Counted from the first letter of the stretch, positions 17,678 to 26,861 are shown. The stretch: DNA of 45,044 nucleotides from Pseudomonadota bacterium (GCA_021802555.1 JAJZRU010000027.1:1-45044), one strand, 5' to 3'. Numbers and translations: made by a program. The notes: generated by a model not told the origin, from the letters alone.

Positions 17678-19006
17678 TCAAGCCACCACCTGTGCCGCCC
17701 AGAGGTCGTGCTCGCCCGCCGCGGTCACTGTCACCGTAGCCCAGTCCCCGGGCGAGAGATCGCCGGGATGCTCGATCACCACCACGCCGTCGATTTCCGG
17801 GGCGTCCGCAGCACTGCGCGCCAGCGCGCCTTCCTCGGCCAGATCATCCACCAGCACGGTAAGCGTCTGCCCGACCTTGGCGGCCAGCCGCGCCGCGCTG
17901 ATTTCCGCCTGCACCTGCATGAAGCGGCTGCGCCTTTCCTCCTTCACGGCTTCCGGCACCGCGCCGGGCAGCTCGTTGGCCGCCGCGCCTGCCACGGCCG
18001 AATAGGCAAAGCAGCCCACGCGATCCAGCTGCGCCGCGCGCAGAAAATCCAGCAACTCCTCGAATTCCGCTTCCGTCTCGCCTGGAAAGCCGACGATAAA
18101 AGTCGAACGCAGCGTGAGGTCCGGGCAGGCGGTACGCCAGGCCTGGATGCGCTCCAGGGTCTTCTCCGCCGCCGCCGGGCGCTTCATGAGCTTGAGGATG
18201 CGCGGGCTGGCGTGCTGGAAGGGCACGTCCAGATAAGGCAGAACCTTGCCCTCGGCCATGAGCGGGATGACTTCGTCCACATGCGGGTAAGGATAGACAT
18301 AATGCAGCCGCACCCAGGCACCCAGTCCACCCAATGCCTCGGCAAGCTCGATCATGCGCGTCTTCACCGGCCGGCCGTTCCAGAAGCCGGTGCGGTATTT
18401 CACGTCCACGCCGTAGGCGCTGGTGTCCTGCGAAATCACCAGCAATTCCTTCACGCCGGCATTCACCAGCGCCTCCGCCTCGCGCAGCACCTCCCCCACG
18501 GGACGGCTCACCAGGTCGCCGCGCATGGAGGGAATGATGCAGAAGCTGCAGCGATGGTTGCAGCCCTCGGAAATTTTCAGGTAGGCGTAGTGGCGCGGTG
18601 TAAGCTTCACGCCGCCGGGCGGAATCAAATCACTGTAAGGGTCGTGCGGCTTGGGCAGATGCTCGTGGATCGCGGCCATGACTTCGTCCGTAGCCTGCGG
18701 CCCCGTCACCGCCAGCACCGCGGGATGGGCGCGGCGCACCACGTCGCCCTTCGCGCCCAAACAGCCAGTCACCACCACCTTGCCGTTTTCCGCGAGCGCC
18801 TCGCCGATGGCCTCCAGCGATTCCTCCACCGCCGCATCGATGAAGCCGCAAGTGTTGACCACCACCAAGTCGGCGTCGTCATAGCTGCCGCTCACCAGAT
18901 AGCCTTCGGCGCGCACCTGCGTGAGGATGCGCTCGGAATCCACCGTGGCTTTGGGGCAGCCAAGGGAAATGAATCCGACGGTCGGAGTTTTTGATCTTGC
19001 TTGCAT
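17678..19006 (-). CDS. rimO: Ribosomal protein S12 methylthiotransferase RimO
   Basis: The 442-residue radical-SAM enzyme adds a methylthio group to an aspartate of ribosomal protein S12. The N-terminal domain carries three cluster cysteines (SLGCPK, NTCGF, VTGCLGA), the radical SAM motif is CNHRCSFC in [20 protein letters not shown], and a C-terminal TRAM domain is present. Length equals that of E. coli RimO (441). The ATG at 19006 was preferred; an in-frame ATG at 19042 would add 12 residues, aligns less well, and lies inside the mazEF operator palindrome. It is convergent with the diguanylate cyclase gene and divergent from mazE. Confidence 0.95.
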   Translation of the reverse strand: MQARSKTPTVGFISLGCPKATVDSERILTQVRAEGYLVSGSYDDADLVVVNTCGFIDAAVEESLEAIGEALAENGKVVVTGCLGAKGDVVRRAHPAVLAVTGPQATDEVMAAIHEHLPKPHDPYSDLIPPGGVKLTPRHYAYLKISEGCNHRCSFCIIPSMRGDLVSRPVGEVLREAEALVNAGVKELLVISQDTSAYGVDVKYRTGFWNGRPVKTRMIELAEALGGLGAWVRLHYVYPYPHVDEVIPLMAEGKVLPYLDVPFQHASPRILKLMKRPAAAEKTLERIQAWRTACPDLTLRSTFIVGFPGETEAEFEELLDFLRAAQLDRVGCFAYSAVAGAAANELPGAVPEAVKEERRSRFMQVQAEISAARLAAKVGQTLTVLVDDLAEEGALARSAADAPEIDGVVVIEHPGDLSPGDWATVTVTAAGEHDLWAAQVVA

Positions 19007-19039
19007 TGAGTTGCGGCAGGGGAAACGCTGGCGAAGCGA

Positions 19040-19075
19040 CATTGTAGCAACGATCAGATATAGCTACAATGTAGC
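19040..19075 (+). promoter_or_regulatory. mazEF promoter and palindromic operator
   Basis: A -35 TTGTAG (19042-19047), 17-base spacer and -10 TACAAT (19065-19070) precede mazE. CATTGTAGC (19040-19048) and GCTACAATG (19063-19071) are exact inverted repeats, and GCTACA-A-TGTAGC (19063-19075) is a second overlapping palindrome. The palindromes cover both promoter boxes, as expected for autorepression by a MazE-MazF complex. Confidence 0.7.
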
Positions 19076-19096
19076 CTCATTTCACGAGGACCCGTC

Positions 19097-19336
19097 ATGC
19101 GCACCGAAATCAAGAAATGGGGCAACAGCGCCGTCGTGCGCCTTCCGGCCACGATCCTGGCCGAGTTGCGCCTGGCCGTGGGCTCGCCGATAGAGTTGAA
19201 GCACGAAAACGGCCAGATGATCATCAGCCCCGTCCGCCCCGTCCGTCAGGGTTGGTTCGACGCGCCGCCGATCAAGGATAAAGCCGTCCTCGACACCATC
19301 CCGGTCGATGAAGGCAATGAGGAATGGCAGTGGTAA
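19097..19336 (+). CDS. mazE: MazE-family antitoxin (AbrB/SpoVT fold)
   Basis: The 79-residue protein has the swapped-hairpin AbrB N-terminus MRTEIKKWGNSAVVRLPATI with the diagnostic KWGNS-x-x-VRLP pattern, and an acidic, tryptophan-rich tail (VDEGNEEWQW) that would wrap the toxin. It should neutralise MazF and, in complex, repress the shared promoter. A GAGGA ribosome site is well placed. It overlaps mazF by 13 bases. Confidence 0.9.
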   Translation: MRTEIKKWGNSAVVRLPATILAELRLAVGSPIELKHENGQMIISPVRPVRQGWFDAPPIKDKAVLDTIPVDEGNEEWQW

Positions 19337-19638
19337 AGCGCGGCGAAGTCTACTGGGTCAACCTCGACCCGACGGTGGGCACCGAAATCCGCAAGACCCG
19401 GCCCGGCCTCGTCGTCTCCCCCGACGACATGAACGCCGCCCTGCCCCGCGTCATCATCGCGCCGCTGACCAGCCAGGGCCGGCCCCTGGGCTGTCGCCCC
19501 GAAGTGGCATTCGGCGGCAAGCAGGCGCGCATCCTGCTCGATCAGATTCGCGCCATCGACAAGAAGAGGCTCGCGGGAAAGATGGGCAGCATCGATGCTC
19601 AGGTCTGGCATCCGGTGCTGATGGAGATGCTGGCTTGA
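19324..19638 (+). CDS. mazF: MazF-family endoribonuclease toxin
   Basis: The 104-residue protein has the MazF/PemK/CcdB fold signature: RGEVYWVNLDPTVGTEIRKT with the catalytic Arg region, RPGLVVSP, APLTSQGR and ILLDQIRAIDKKRL. It should cleave mRNA at a short sequence motif when MazE is degraded. It overlaps the 3' end of mazE, the usual order of this pair. The DUF262 protein gene begins 33 bases downstream on the same strand, which suggests co-transcription and a joint defence role. Confidence 0.93.
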   Translation: MAVVKRGEVYWVNLDPTVGTEIRKTRPGLVVSPDDMNAALPRVIIAPLTSQGRPLGCRPEVAFGGKQARILLDQIRAIDKKRLAGKMGSIDAQVWHPVLMEMLA

Positions 19639-19671
19639 TATAGTTCGTCAAACACAACCAGAAAGAAATTC

Positions 19672-21399
19672 ATGGCCAAGGCAGAGGCTTCAGTCGAAGA
19701 GTTGGTGTCGATGATCGAGCGAGGCGAGCTTCGGCTCCCCGAGATGCAGCGCCAATATGTCTGGCGCTCAACGCGGGTGCGCGATCTGCTGGACTCGCTG
19801 TATCGCGGATACCCGTCGGGTGCCATCCTGTTGTGGGAGACCGATGAAGCTGTCCCTTTGCAGCAGTTCGCAGTCAGCCAGAGCGAAAATCCTTACCAAA
19901 GCACGAGACTGCTACTTGATGGGCAGCAGCGCCTGACATCCCTCTCAGCAGTTATTCGCGGCGAGCCCGTGTCAGTACGCGGCCGACGCCGCCCCGTTGA
20001 TCTCCTCTTTAACCTGGAACACCCACATCAGCTCGCGGTGATCACCGAAGTGGAGGAAAACGGGGATGATGGTGAGGACGTCGACGATGAAGAAGATATT
20101 GTCGGCGACGAGGCGGATTCCACTGAGGACGAGCTTCAGAAGCGATTCAACAAGATGACCTTCGTGGTTGCTACCCGAAAGCTCGAACAGTTACCCCAGT
20201 GGGTCAAGGTTTCCGAGGTATTCAAGACTGACAGCGACGCACCGTTTCTGAAACGAGCCGGTGTCGCCGGATTCGATGACCCGCGCTACGAGAAGTACAG
20301 CCAGCGATTGGCTCGGCTGCGCGCCATTCGGAAATATGTGTATCGAATGGACGTGCTGGAAAGGACGCTGTCCTACGACGAGGTCACTGAAATTTTCGTA
20401 CGGGTGAATTCGCTGGGTGCAAAGCTGCGCAGCTCAGACCTCGCCCTGGCACAGATTACGGCCAAGTGGCGCCACTCATTGAAAACCTTTCTTGATTTCC
20501 AGGGCGAGTGCACAAAAGGCGGATTTGACCTCGAATTGGGCTTGCATCTCAAGAACCTTATGGCATTCGCGACGGGCCAGTCGCGATTCCTGACTGTCGG
20601 CAACCTTGCGGTGGATGTGTTGCAAAAGGCCTGGAAAGAAGCTTGCGAGGGGATGCGCTTCGCGACGAACTTCCTGAAGAGCAACGTCGGCATCGAAAGC
20701 CCTGTGTTGTTGTCATCGCCTTTCTTGTTAGTGGTGCTTGCATATTTTGGGCACGTCCGCCAATACGAGATCACCACTGGCGACTCTGCTCTGCTCCGTT
20801 ATTGGGCACTCGTCGCCAACGCGAAGGGGCGGTTCTCCCGTGGTTCGAGCGAAACCATTCTCGACCAAGACCTCGCGACGATACGGCAAGGCGGCTCAGT
20901 CCAAGACCTCATCGACCGCCTCCGCCTACAATTCGGCCGTCTCGATATAACTGCCAATGAGCTTGAAGGTCGCAACCAACGGAGCGCGCTGTTCAAGACG
21001 ATGTTCCTGGTCTTCCGGAACGCGGCTGCGACAGATTGGCGATCAAATCTGACCATATCGCTCGATCACTCTGGCACGCAACACCGCCTACAGTTTCACC
21101 ATATCTTTCCTAAAGCCCAGCTCAAGAACAGCTACACGTCAAGGGAAGCTGACGACATCGCGAACCTAGCGTTCATTGGTGGAAAAACTAACCGGGCAAT
21201 CAGCGACAAACCTCCTGTTAGCTATCTTCCTTCTCTGGTCGAACAACACGGTATGGCGCCTTTTGAGGCACAAGCGATTCCCGTTAACACGGAGCTACTG
21301 GAAATATCAGCTTATAAGACGTTCCTGGCTGAAAGACGGAAATGGATTGCCGCTGCACTTAACGCCTTTCTCGGGGAACACGGAGCAAAAGAAACGTGA
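19672..21399 (+). CDS. DUF262 / HNH-type (GmrSD-like) defence protein
   Basis: In this 575-residue protein the N-terminal DUF262 domain shows LRLPEMQRQYVWRS and the nucleotide-pocket motif LLLDGQQRLTSL. A very acidic insert lies at about 122-152. The C-terminal part has a DUF1524-type HNH motif, QFHHIFPKAQL (His476-His477), followed by NLAFIGGKTNRAISDKPP. This architecture is that of GmrSD-like type IV restriction proteins, which cut modified phage DNA with NTP hydrolysis. The gene is visibly richer in A+T than its neighbours, which suggests acquisition. It follows mazEF directly. Confidence 0.82.
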   Translation: MAKAEASVEELVSMIERGELRLPEMQRQYVWRSTRVRDLLDSLYRGYPSGAILLWETDEAVPLQQFAVSQSENPYQSTRLLLDGQQRLTSLSAVIRGEPVSVRGRRRPVDLLFNLEHPHQLAVITEVEENGDDGEDVDDEEDIVGDEADSTEDELQKRFNKMTFVVATRKLEQLPQWVKVSEVFKTDSDAPFLKRAGVAGFDDPRYEKYSQRLARLRAIRKYVYRMDVLERTLSYDEVTEIFVRVNSLGAKLRSSDLALAQITAKWRHSLKTFLDFQGECTKGGFDLELGLHLKNLMAFATGQSRFLTVGNLAVDVLQKAWKEACEGMRFATNFLKSNVGIESPVLLSSPFLLVVLAYFGHVRQYEITTGDSALLRYWALVANAKGRFSRGSSETILDQDLATIRQGGSVQDLIDRLRLQFGRLDITANELEGRNQRSALFKTMFLVFRNAAATDWRSNLTISLDHSGTQHRLQFHHIFPKAQLKNSYTSREADDIANLAFIGGKTNRAISDKPPVSYLPSLVEQHGMAPFEAQAIPVNTELLEISAYKTFLAERRKWIAAALNAFLGEHGAKET

Positions 21400-21493
21400 A
21401 AAATTGTCACCGCGGCCGTCATGAGTATGTTCAACATGTAGGCTGGCACCGTCCGGCGTGCAGTCCTACACTGTAAAGGCTGCCAGGAACCCC

Positions 21494-21697
21494 ATGTACA
21501 TCGTCTTCATCGCCCTCGCCTATCTCTGGTTCATGATGCTGATCACCGCACCCTCGGTGGGTAAGGCGCTGCTGGTGGCGATTGTGGGCGGCGGGCTGCT
21601 GGCGCTGGCGTTCTACATCCTCAACACGCCTGCCCGCCTGCGGCGCGCGCGCGAGCTCGAACGGGCACGGGATGACGTCGCACGCCCCGAGGAATAG
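21494..21697 (+). CDS. Small two-helix membrane protein of unknown function
   Basis: The 67-residue protein starting MYIVFIALAYLWFMMLITA has two hydrophobic segments (about 1-17 and 23-43) and a basic/acidic tail (RRARELERARDDVARPEE). The ATG at 21494 has an AGGA ribosome site 8 bases upstream; an in-frame GTG at 21458 is less likely. I do not recognise a family. It stands alone between the DUF262 gene and the channel gene. Confidence 0.65.
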   Translation: MYIVFIALAYLWFMMLITAPSVGKALLVAIVGGGLLALAFYILNTPARLRRARELERARDDVARPEE

Positions 21698-21750
21698 CGC
21701 GCCCGGATCGATCGCGCCCCTGCGGCGCCGGCGGAGTCGAACGCATTCCG

Positions 21751-21756
21751 TATAAT
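21751..21756 (+). promoter_or_regulatory. TATAAT -10 element before the channel gene
   Basis: A perfect -10 hexamer lies 30 bases before the ATG at 21786. No convincing -35 is seen at 16-18 bases upstream. Confidence 0.4.
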
Positions 21757-21785
21757 CCCCAGCAGTCCAACCCCGGAGTCTGACC

Positions 21786-22472
21786 ATGCAACAGCAATTG
21801 GATATCTTCGTGGCCTCCCTCACTTCCTTCTGGACTCAGCTGGCCGCTTTCATTCCGCAACTACTCGCCGCCCTGGTGCTGCTTTTCATCGGCTGGCTGT
21901 TCGCCAATCTGCTGCGCACGGGCCTGGTGAAGCTCCTGGACGTGCTCAAGTTCGACGAGCTTTCGCTCAAGACCGGCATCGAGGCTTTTCTCAGGCAGGG
22001 CAACATCAACATCAGCCTGTCGCGGCTTCTGGCCAATCTGGTGTACTGGCTCCTGATCCTGGTGGTCATTGTCACCGTGGCCAACAGCCTGGGCCTGCAT
22101 GCCGTGGCGGAGCTGTTCAACCGCGTGGTGCTGTATCTGCCCAACATCATCGTCGCCATTCTGGTGCTGGTGTTCGGCATCCTCATCGCCCGCTTCATCA
22201 ACCGCCTGGTGTTCGCCTATCTCAACAATATCGGCGTGGAAGGCGCGCTCACCATCAGCACCTTTTCCGAATATGCGGTGATCGTGTTCGTGGTGTTCAT
22301 GGCCCTGGAGCAGTTGCAGATCGGCACCCATCTGCTCACCGCCGCCTTCCAGATCGCCTTCGGCGCGGTGGGCTTGGCGCTTGCCATCGCCTTCGGCCTG
22401 GGCGGCCGCGACTGGGCCGCCGGCGTCATCAAGAAAGTCTCGGAAAAGGACAAAAAGCGCCCGGGGCAATGA
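21786..22472 (+). CDS. Mechanosensitive channel-like TM-helix repeat protein (CmpX/MscS-related)
   Basis: The 228-residue inner-membrane protein has about five hydrophobic segments, including two copies of the conserved TM helix found in CmpX-type proteins (LLAALVLLFIGWLFANLLR, then NIIVAILVLVFGILIARFIN). Its C-terminal ALAIAFGLGGRDWAAGVI resembles the pore-end of small MscS relatives. It lacks the large cytoplasmic cage of MscS. A role in cell-envelope stress is an inference. A GGAG ribosome site precedes the ATG. It is convergent with the VOC gene. Confidence 0.78.
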   Translation: MQQQLDIFVASLTSFWTQLAAFIPQLLAALVLLFIGWLFANLLRTGLVKLLDVLKFDELSLKTGIEAFLRQGNINISLSRLLANLVYWLLILVVIVTVANSLGLHAVAELFNRVVLYLPNIIVAILVLVFGILIARFINRLVFAYLNNIGVEGALTISTFSEYAVIVFVVFMALEQLQIGTHLLTAAFQIAFGAVGLALAIAFGLGGRDWAAGVIKKVSEKDKKRPGQ

Positions 22473-22485
22473 TCCGCCGCGGCGG

Positions 22486-22866
22486 CTATACGCCGGTCTG
22501 CACGAACTCCAGCGCATTGCCGTCGGGGTCGCGGCAGAACAGCGCGAGCCGCCCCGATTTGCTGAGCGTGTAGGACACGCCGGCCGATTCCAGGGCGCGC
22601 TCCAAAGATTCCAGGCTCGCCACAGCAAACGCCGCGTGGCGGTCGCGTCCGCCGTGTTCCGGGCGCACGAGGCCCGCTTCCGGGTTGGGCAGGCACATGA
22701 GGTGCAACTGGCGGCCGTCGGACAGTTCGTACCACTCGCCGGCATACGGCAGTGTCGGCCGCGCGGGATGGGGGACGAGACCCAGCACGCTTTCGTAAAA
22801 CGCCTTGGCGCGCGCGAGATCCTCCACCAGGATGCCGAGATGGCGGAGGCCGGTGATTTCAGGCAT
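22486..22866 (-). CDS. VOC-superfamily (glyoxalase/dioxygenase fold) protein
   Basis: The 126-residue protein has paired beta-alpha-beta-beta-beta modules: ITGLRHLGILVEDLARAKAF with a metal-ligand-type His, and FCRDPDGNALEFVQTG with the Glu of the second half. The middle RDRHAAFAV supplies another candidate ligand. It is probably a metal-dependent lyase, isomerase or resistance protein, substrate unknown. Its start overlaps the end of the EamA gene by 8 bases, so they are likely co-transcribed. Confidence 0.85.
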   Translation of the reverse strand: MPEITGLRHLGILVEDLARAKAFYESVLGLVPHPARPTLPYAGEWYELSDGRQLHLMCLPNPEAGLVRPEHGGRDRHAAFAVASLESLERALESAGVSYTLSKSGRLALFCRDPDGNALEFVQTGV

Positions 22867-23746
22867 GAGGCTGCTCCAGTTTTCCGGAAAACAGGCTGGC
22901 GGCGACGATGAGGGCAGCGCCCAGCACTTCCTGCCCGCTCATCGTCTCGCCCGCCAGGAAATAGCTCGCCACCGCCGCCACCACCAGTTCGAACAGCAAA
23001 ATGATGATGGCCTGGTTGGCGGGCGTGTGGGACAAACCCCATTGCACCGCGTAAGTCATGCCGGCGATGAACGCAGCGGTGAGCAGCAGCCATCCCCAGG
23101 TAGCAGCGCCGACGGTGCCGACGAAATCCCACTGGCCGCTGCGTCCCGCCAGCGCCAGCAGGGCCAGGGCGGTGACGCCGCCCCATACCGCCACCGCCTT
23201 GGAGCCGTTGGCCACCTGCCCGATGCGGCGGGTGATGACATTGGACAGGGCGAAGGTCATGCCGGCTGAAAGCGCCAGCCACTCGGCCGGGTTTTGCGGC
23301 AGCGGCAAGCCGCCCTGCGGCGGCCACAGCATGCTCACCGCGCCCGCGAAGGACAGCGCCATCACCACGCCGCCAGCGGGCGTAAGCCTTTCCCGCAGCA
23401 GCCAGCGGGCAAACAGCACGGTCCACAACGGCGCGAGATAGAACAGCAGCAGCACGCGCATGATCTCGCCGCCCAGCACGGCGATGACATAGGAGATATT
23501 GGTCCAGCCGGCCGACAATCCCAGCGCGGCAAGCCACAGCGCCTTGTCGCGGTCGCCCCGCACCTCGCGCCGGTGCAGCCAGCCCAGCAACAGCAGCGGC
23601 AGACCATAGGAGATGAGCGAAGACACCAGGCCGGACACGCCCGCGTGCTCCAGCAGACGATAGGGATACCAGATGATGCCCCAGCCGGTGGCGCCGGCCA
23701 GCAGGCAGAGAACGGCGAAGAAACGGCTTGCGGACAAGGTTGGCAT
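22859..23746 (-). CDS. EamA/DMT-family transporter
   Basis: The 295-residue membrane protein consists of two EamA repeats with about ten transmembrane helices (ATGWGIIWYPYRLLEHAG in the first half, TWGWLLLTAAFIAGMTYAVQ in the second). It probably exports small metabolites or amino acids; the substrate cannot be read from sequence. The start MPTLSASRF at 23746 was preferred over the longer frame from 23788, whose extra 14 residues are hydrophilic and overlap the divergent promoter region. It is divergent from dapC and followed by the VOC gene. Confidence 0.83.
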   Translation of the reverse strand: MPTLSASRFFAVLCLLAGATGWGIIWYPYRLLEHAGVSGLVSSLISYGLPLLLLGWLHRREVRGDRDKALWLAALGLSAGWTNISYVIAVLGGEIMRVLLLFYLAPLWTVLFARWLLRERLTPAGGVVMALSFAGAVSMLWPPQGGLPLPQNPAEWLALSAGMTFALSNVITRRIGQVANGSKAVAVWGGVTALALLALAGRSGQWDFVGTVGAATWGWLLLTAAFIAGMTYAVQWGLSHTPANQAIIILLFELVVAAVASYFLAGETMSGQEVLGAALIVAASLFSGKLEQPHA

Positions 23747-23757
23747 TAAGGACCGGT

Positions 23758-23763
23758 TATAAT
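23758..23763 (+). promoter_or_regulatory. TATAAT -10 element upstream of dapC
   Basis: A perfect -10 hexamer in the divergent spacer lies 43 bases before the dapC ATG. A good -35 at 17 bases is not evident. Confidence 0.4.
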
Positions 23764-23806
23764 TTCTGCTTTTACGAGACTCGCGCACCGCCGCGGTTCA
23801 TTATTC

Positions 23807-25006
23807 ATGAATCCTCGACTGGACCTGCTGCAGCCCTATCCCTTCCAGCGTCTGAAAACCCTGTTCGAGGGGGTGCGCCCGAGTGCCGAGTATTCTGCCA
23901 TCAATCTCTCCATCGGCGAGCCCAAGCATGCCACGCCGGCTTTCATCCGCGATGCCCTGTGCGTCGCGCTCGACGGTCTGAGCTCTTATCCGACGACCCA
24001 AGGGCGCGACGACCTGCGCGCTGCCATCGCCGCCTGGATCGCGCGCCGCTTCGGTATGCAGCTCGACCCCGCCACTGAAGTGCTGCCGGTGAACGGCTCG
24101 CGCGAAGCGCTCTTCGCCGTCGCCCAGGCCACCGTCGATTCCAGCCGCCACGGCCGCCGCGTGGTGCTCTCGCCCAACCCCTTCTACCAAATCTACGAAG
24201 GCGCGGCGCTGCTGGCCGGCGCGCGGCCCTATTACCTCAATACCACGGCAGACAACGGTTATGCCATGGATTTCTCGCGCGTGCCCGAAGATGTGTGGGA
24301 ACAGGTCAACCTGGCCTATGTCTGCTCGCCCGGCAACCCCACCGGCAAGGTCATGACCCTCGACCAATGGCGTGAGCTGTTCGAACTGTCCGACAAGCAC
24401 GGCTTCCTCATCGCCGCCGACGAGTGCTACTCGGAGATTTATTTCGACGAAGCCCTGCCCTCGCTGGGCGCGCTCACCGCCGCCCAGGAACTGGGCCGCG
24501 GCACCAGGAATCTGCTGGTGTTCAACAGCCTGTCCAAGCGCTCCAACGTGCCGGGACTGCGCTCCGGCTTCGTCGCCGGCGACGCGGCGGCGATAAAGAA
24601 ATTCCTGCTTTATCGCACTTACCACGGCTCGGCCATGTCGCCCGTGGTGCAGGCCGCCAGCCTGGCCGCCTGGCAGGATGAAGCGCACGTGGCCGACAAC
24701 CGCCGCCTGTATGCGGAAAAGTTCGCCGCCGTCATGCCCATCCTCATGGGCAGCCTGCAGTTCGACGTGCCCGACGCCTCTTTCTATCTGTGGGCCAAAG
24801 TGCCCGGCGAGGACGACTGCGCCTTTGCGCGCGGCCTCCATGAGCGCAAGAACGTCACCGTGCTGCCCGGCAGTTATCTGGCGCGCGATGCCTCCGGCAT
24901 CAACCCCGGGCGTGGCTATGTGCGCATCGCCCTGGTGGACGCGCTGCCCGCCTGCGTCGAGGCTGCCCATCGCATCAGCGACTACGTGCGGCAAACCGCT
25001 GCCTGA
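23807..25006 (+). CDS. dapC: N-succinyldiaminopimelate aminotransferase DapC
   Basis: The 399-residue fold-type I PLP enzyme of the succinylase branch of lysine and diaminopimelate synthesis starts MNPRLDLLQPYPFQRLKTLF, typical of the proteobacterial DapC group. The PLP lysine is Lys244 in NSLSKRSNVPGLRSG, with NGSREALFA, CSPGNPTGKV and DECYSEIYF completing the cofactor site. dapD lies 33 bases downstream, which supports the specific assignment over a generic aminotransferase. Confidence 0.92.
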   Translation: MNPRLDLLQPYPFQRLKTLFEGVRPSAEYSAINLSIGEPKHATPAFIRDALCVALDGLSSYPTTQGRDDLRAAIAAWIARRFGMQLDPATEVLPVNGSREALFAVAQATVDSSRHGRRVVLSPNPFYQIYEGAALLAGARPYYLNTTADNGYAMDFSRVPEDVWEQVNLAYVCSPGNPTGKVMTLDQWRELFELSDKHGFLIAADECYSEIYFDEALPSLGALTAAQELGRGTRNLLVFNSLSKRSNVPGLRSGFVAGDAAAIKKFLLYRTYHGSAMSPVVQAASLAAWQDEAHVADNRRLYAEKFAAVMPILMGSLQFDVPDASFYLWAKVPGEDDCAFARGLHERKNVTVLPGSYLARDASGINPGRGYVRIALVDALPACVEAAHRISDYVRQTAA

Positions 25007-25039
25007 TCTCTTCCCATCCACCCGTTCCAGGAAACCGCC

Positions 25040-25867
25040 ATGCACATGCAGGAACTGCAAGCCCTCATCGAAGACGCCTTCGAGCGCCGCGTCGACATCA
25101 CCCCGCGCAACGCCGATGCCAAGCTCAAGGAAGCGGTCAATTCCGTCATCGACCTGCTCGATCGCGGCGAGCTGCGCGTGGCGGAAAAGATCGACGGCCA
25201 GTGGGCCACCCACCAGTGGGTGAAGAAGGCCGTGCTGCTGTCCTTCCGCCTGGAGGACAACGCCTTCATCAAGGGCGGCTACACCAACTACTACGACAAA
25301 GTGCCCAGCAAGTTCGCCGATTACAACTCCAAGGATTTCCGCGAAGGCGGCTTCCGCGTCGTGCCGCCGGCCGCCGCGCGGCGCGGCTCCTACATCGCCA
25401 AGAACGTGGTGCTCATGCCCTCTTACGTCAACATCGGCGCCTATGTCGATGACGGCACCATGGTGGACACCTGGGCCACGGTGGGCTCCTGCGCGCAGAT
25501 CGGCAAGAACGTGCACCTCTCCGGCGGCGTCGGCATCGGCGGCGTGCTGGAGCCGGTGCAGGCCAACCCCACCATCATTGGCGACAACTGCTTCATCGGC
25601 GCACGCTCCGAAGTGGTGGAAGGCGTCATCGTCGAGGACAACTGCGTCATCTCCATGGGCGTGTACCTCGGCCAGAGCACCCGCATCTACAACCGCGAGA
25701 CGGGCGAGATCCTTTACGGCCGCATCCCCGCCGGCTCCGTGGTGGTGAGCGGCAACCTGCCCTCCGCCGACGGCAAGTACAGCCTCTACTGCGCCGTCAT
25801 CGTCAAGCAGGTGGACGCCAAGACGCGCAGCAAGGTCGGCATCAACGAACTGCTGCGCGGCATCTGA
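25040..25867 (+). CDS. dapD: Tetrahydrodipicolinate N-succinyltransferase DapD
   Basis: The 275-residue trimeric enzyme transfers succinyl from succinyl-CoA to tetrahydrodipicolinate. An N-terminal helical domain ([20 protein letters not shown]) precedes the left-handed beta-helix ([36 protein letters not shown]). Length matches the family (274 in E. coli). The ATG at 25040 has the AGGAAA ribosome site; an ATG two codons later fits the E. coli N-terminus equally. It forms a pair with dapC, the preceding enzyme-partner in diaminopimelate synthesis. Confidence 0.95.
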   Translation: MHMQELQALIEDAFERRVDITPRNADAKLKEAVNSVIDLLDRGELRVAEKIDGQWATHQWVKKAVLLSFRLEDNAFIKGGYTNYYDKVPSKFADYNSKDFREGGFRVVPPAAARRGSYIAKNVVLMPSYVNIGAYVDDGTMVDTWATVGSCAQIGKNVHLSGGVGIGGVLEPVQANPTIIGDNCFIGARSEVVEGVIVEDNCVISMGVYLGQSTRIYNRETGEILYGRIPAGSVVVSGNLPSADGKYSLYCAVIVKQVDAKTRSKVGINELLRGI

Positions 25868-25878
25868 CCGCGCCCAAG

Positions 25879-26589
25879 GTGGCGGCCGGGCGGCTCTACC
25901 TCATCCCCACTCCCCTGGCGGCGGGCGACCCTGCCCAGGTGCTGCCCCCCGCCACCCTCGCCGCCCTGCGCGGCATCGACCATTTCGTCGCCGAGCGCGC
26001 CAAGACCGCGCGCGCCGTGCTGAAGGCCGCGGCGCATCCCCTGCCACTCGCGCAGATCCAGATCAGCGAACTCAACGAGCACACTCCGGCCGCCGAGCTG
26101 CCCAATCTCCTGGCGCCACTGCTGGCCGGCCGCGACGTCGGCCTGATGTCGGAAGCCGGCTGCCCCGGCGTCGCCGACCCCGGCGCCGCGCTGGTCGCCC
26201 TCGCTCACGATCAGGGCGTCCCGGTGCTGCCGCTCGTGGGCCCCTCCTCCCTGCTGCTCGCCCTCATGGCCTCGGGCATGAACGGCCAGCAGTTCTGCTT
26301 CACCGGCTACCTGCCCGCCAAACCGGACGCACGCGAAGCCGCCATCCGCAATCTGGAAAAAACCGTCCGGCAAAAGCACGTCACCCAGCTCTTCATCGAA
26401 ACGCCCTACCGCAACGCCGCCCTGCTTGCTGCGCTGCTCAAGACGCTGCAGCCTGACACGCGGCTGGCAGTGGCGGTGGATTTGACGGGTGAGGGAGAAA
26501 GCGTAATGTCGCGGCACGTGGCCGCATGGAGGAAGGCGACCGCCCCCACACTAAAGGATAGGCCGGCGATGTTTTTGATTGGGGAATGA
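25879..26589 (+). CDS. SAM-dependent methyltransferase, RsmI-like (tetrapyrrole methylase family)
   Basis: The 236-residue protein starts at GTG (VAAGRLYLIPTPLAAGDPAQ) and has the tetrapyrrole-methylase/RsmI motifs: LYLIPTPL at the N-terminus, GLMSEAGCPGVADPG in the SAM site and LPLVGPSSLLLALMASG. True RsmI, which methylates the ribose of 16S rRNA C1402, has LVSDAGTP and an EDTRHT segment, here replaced by DHFVAERAKTAR. It is therefore a divergent paralogue with an unverified substrate. No clear ribosome site precedes the GTG; 11 bases separate it from dapD. Confidence 0.78.
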   Translation: MAAGRLYLIPTPLAAGDPAQVLPPATLAALRGIDHFVAERAKTARAVLKAAAHPLPLAQIQISELNEHTPAAELPNLLAPLLAGRDVGLMSEAGCPGVADPGAALVALAHDQGVPVLPLVGPSSLLLALMASGMNGQQFCFTGYLPAKPDAREAAIRNLEKTVRQKHVTQLFIETPYRNAALLAALLKTLQPDTRLAVAVDLTGEGESVMSRHVAAWRKATAPTLKDRPAMFLIGE

Positions 26590-26741
26590 GGTGGCGAAGC
26601 CGAACAGCTTCTCCCAAGCTGGCAGCAGCCGGTTACTGGAGAAACCGCTTTAGCTTCCGTCCGCGAGTTTTCAGGTTTCCCTAACGGACATGGCGAATCG
26701 CCGCCCCAAATCATGAAACGCTCTTATCGCCCTGTCCGTTT

Positions 26742-26775
26742 CCCTCACCCCAGCCCTCTCCCAGAGGGCGAGGGG
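26742..26775 (+). repeat. GC-rich palindromic repeat element, copy 1
   Basis: CCCTCACCCCAGCCCTCTCC followed by a short hairpin (GCCCTCT 26753-26759, loop CCC, AGAGGGC 26763-26769). The first 21 bases match 20 of 21 positions in the reverse complement of the element inside odhB (34623-34668). It lies in the 332-base spacer before the integron relic; the rest of that spacer holds only an 8-bp inverted repeat (AACGGACA 26683-26690 / TGTCCGTT 26733-26740) and no gene. Confidence 0.6.
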
Positions 26776-26861
26776 GACGCGGCAACGCTGCGCGTTGTTT
26801 CACGCTAAAACGGAAAGCAGCCGGAAAACGTCATGCCTGAAAGGCGATCGAATGAGCCGCG

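Noticed and set aside
26590-26860. Remnant of an integron integrase next to the cassettes
   Set aside because: The spacer is only about 270 bases and no frame on either strand shows tyrosine-recombinase motifs.
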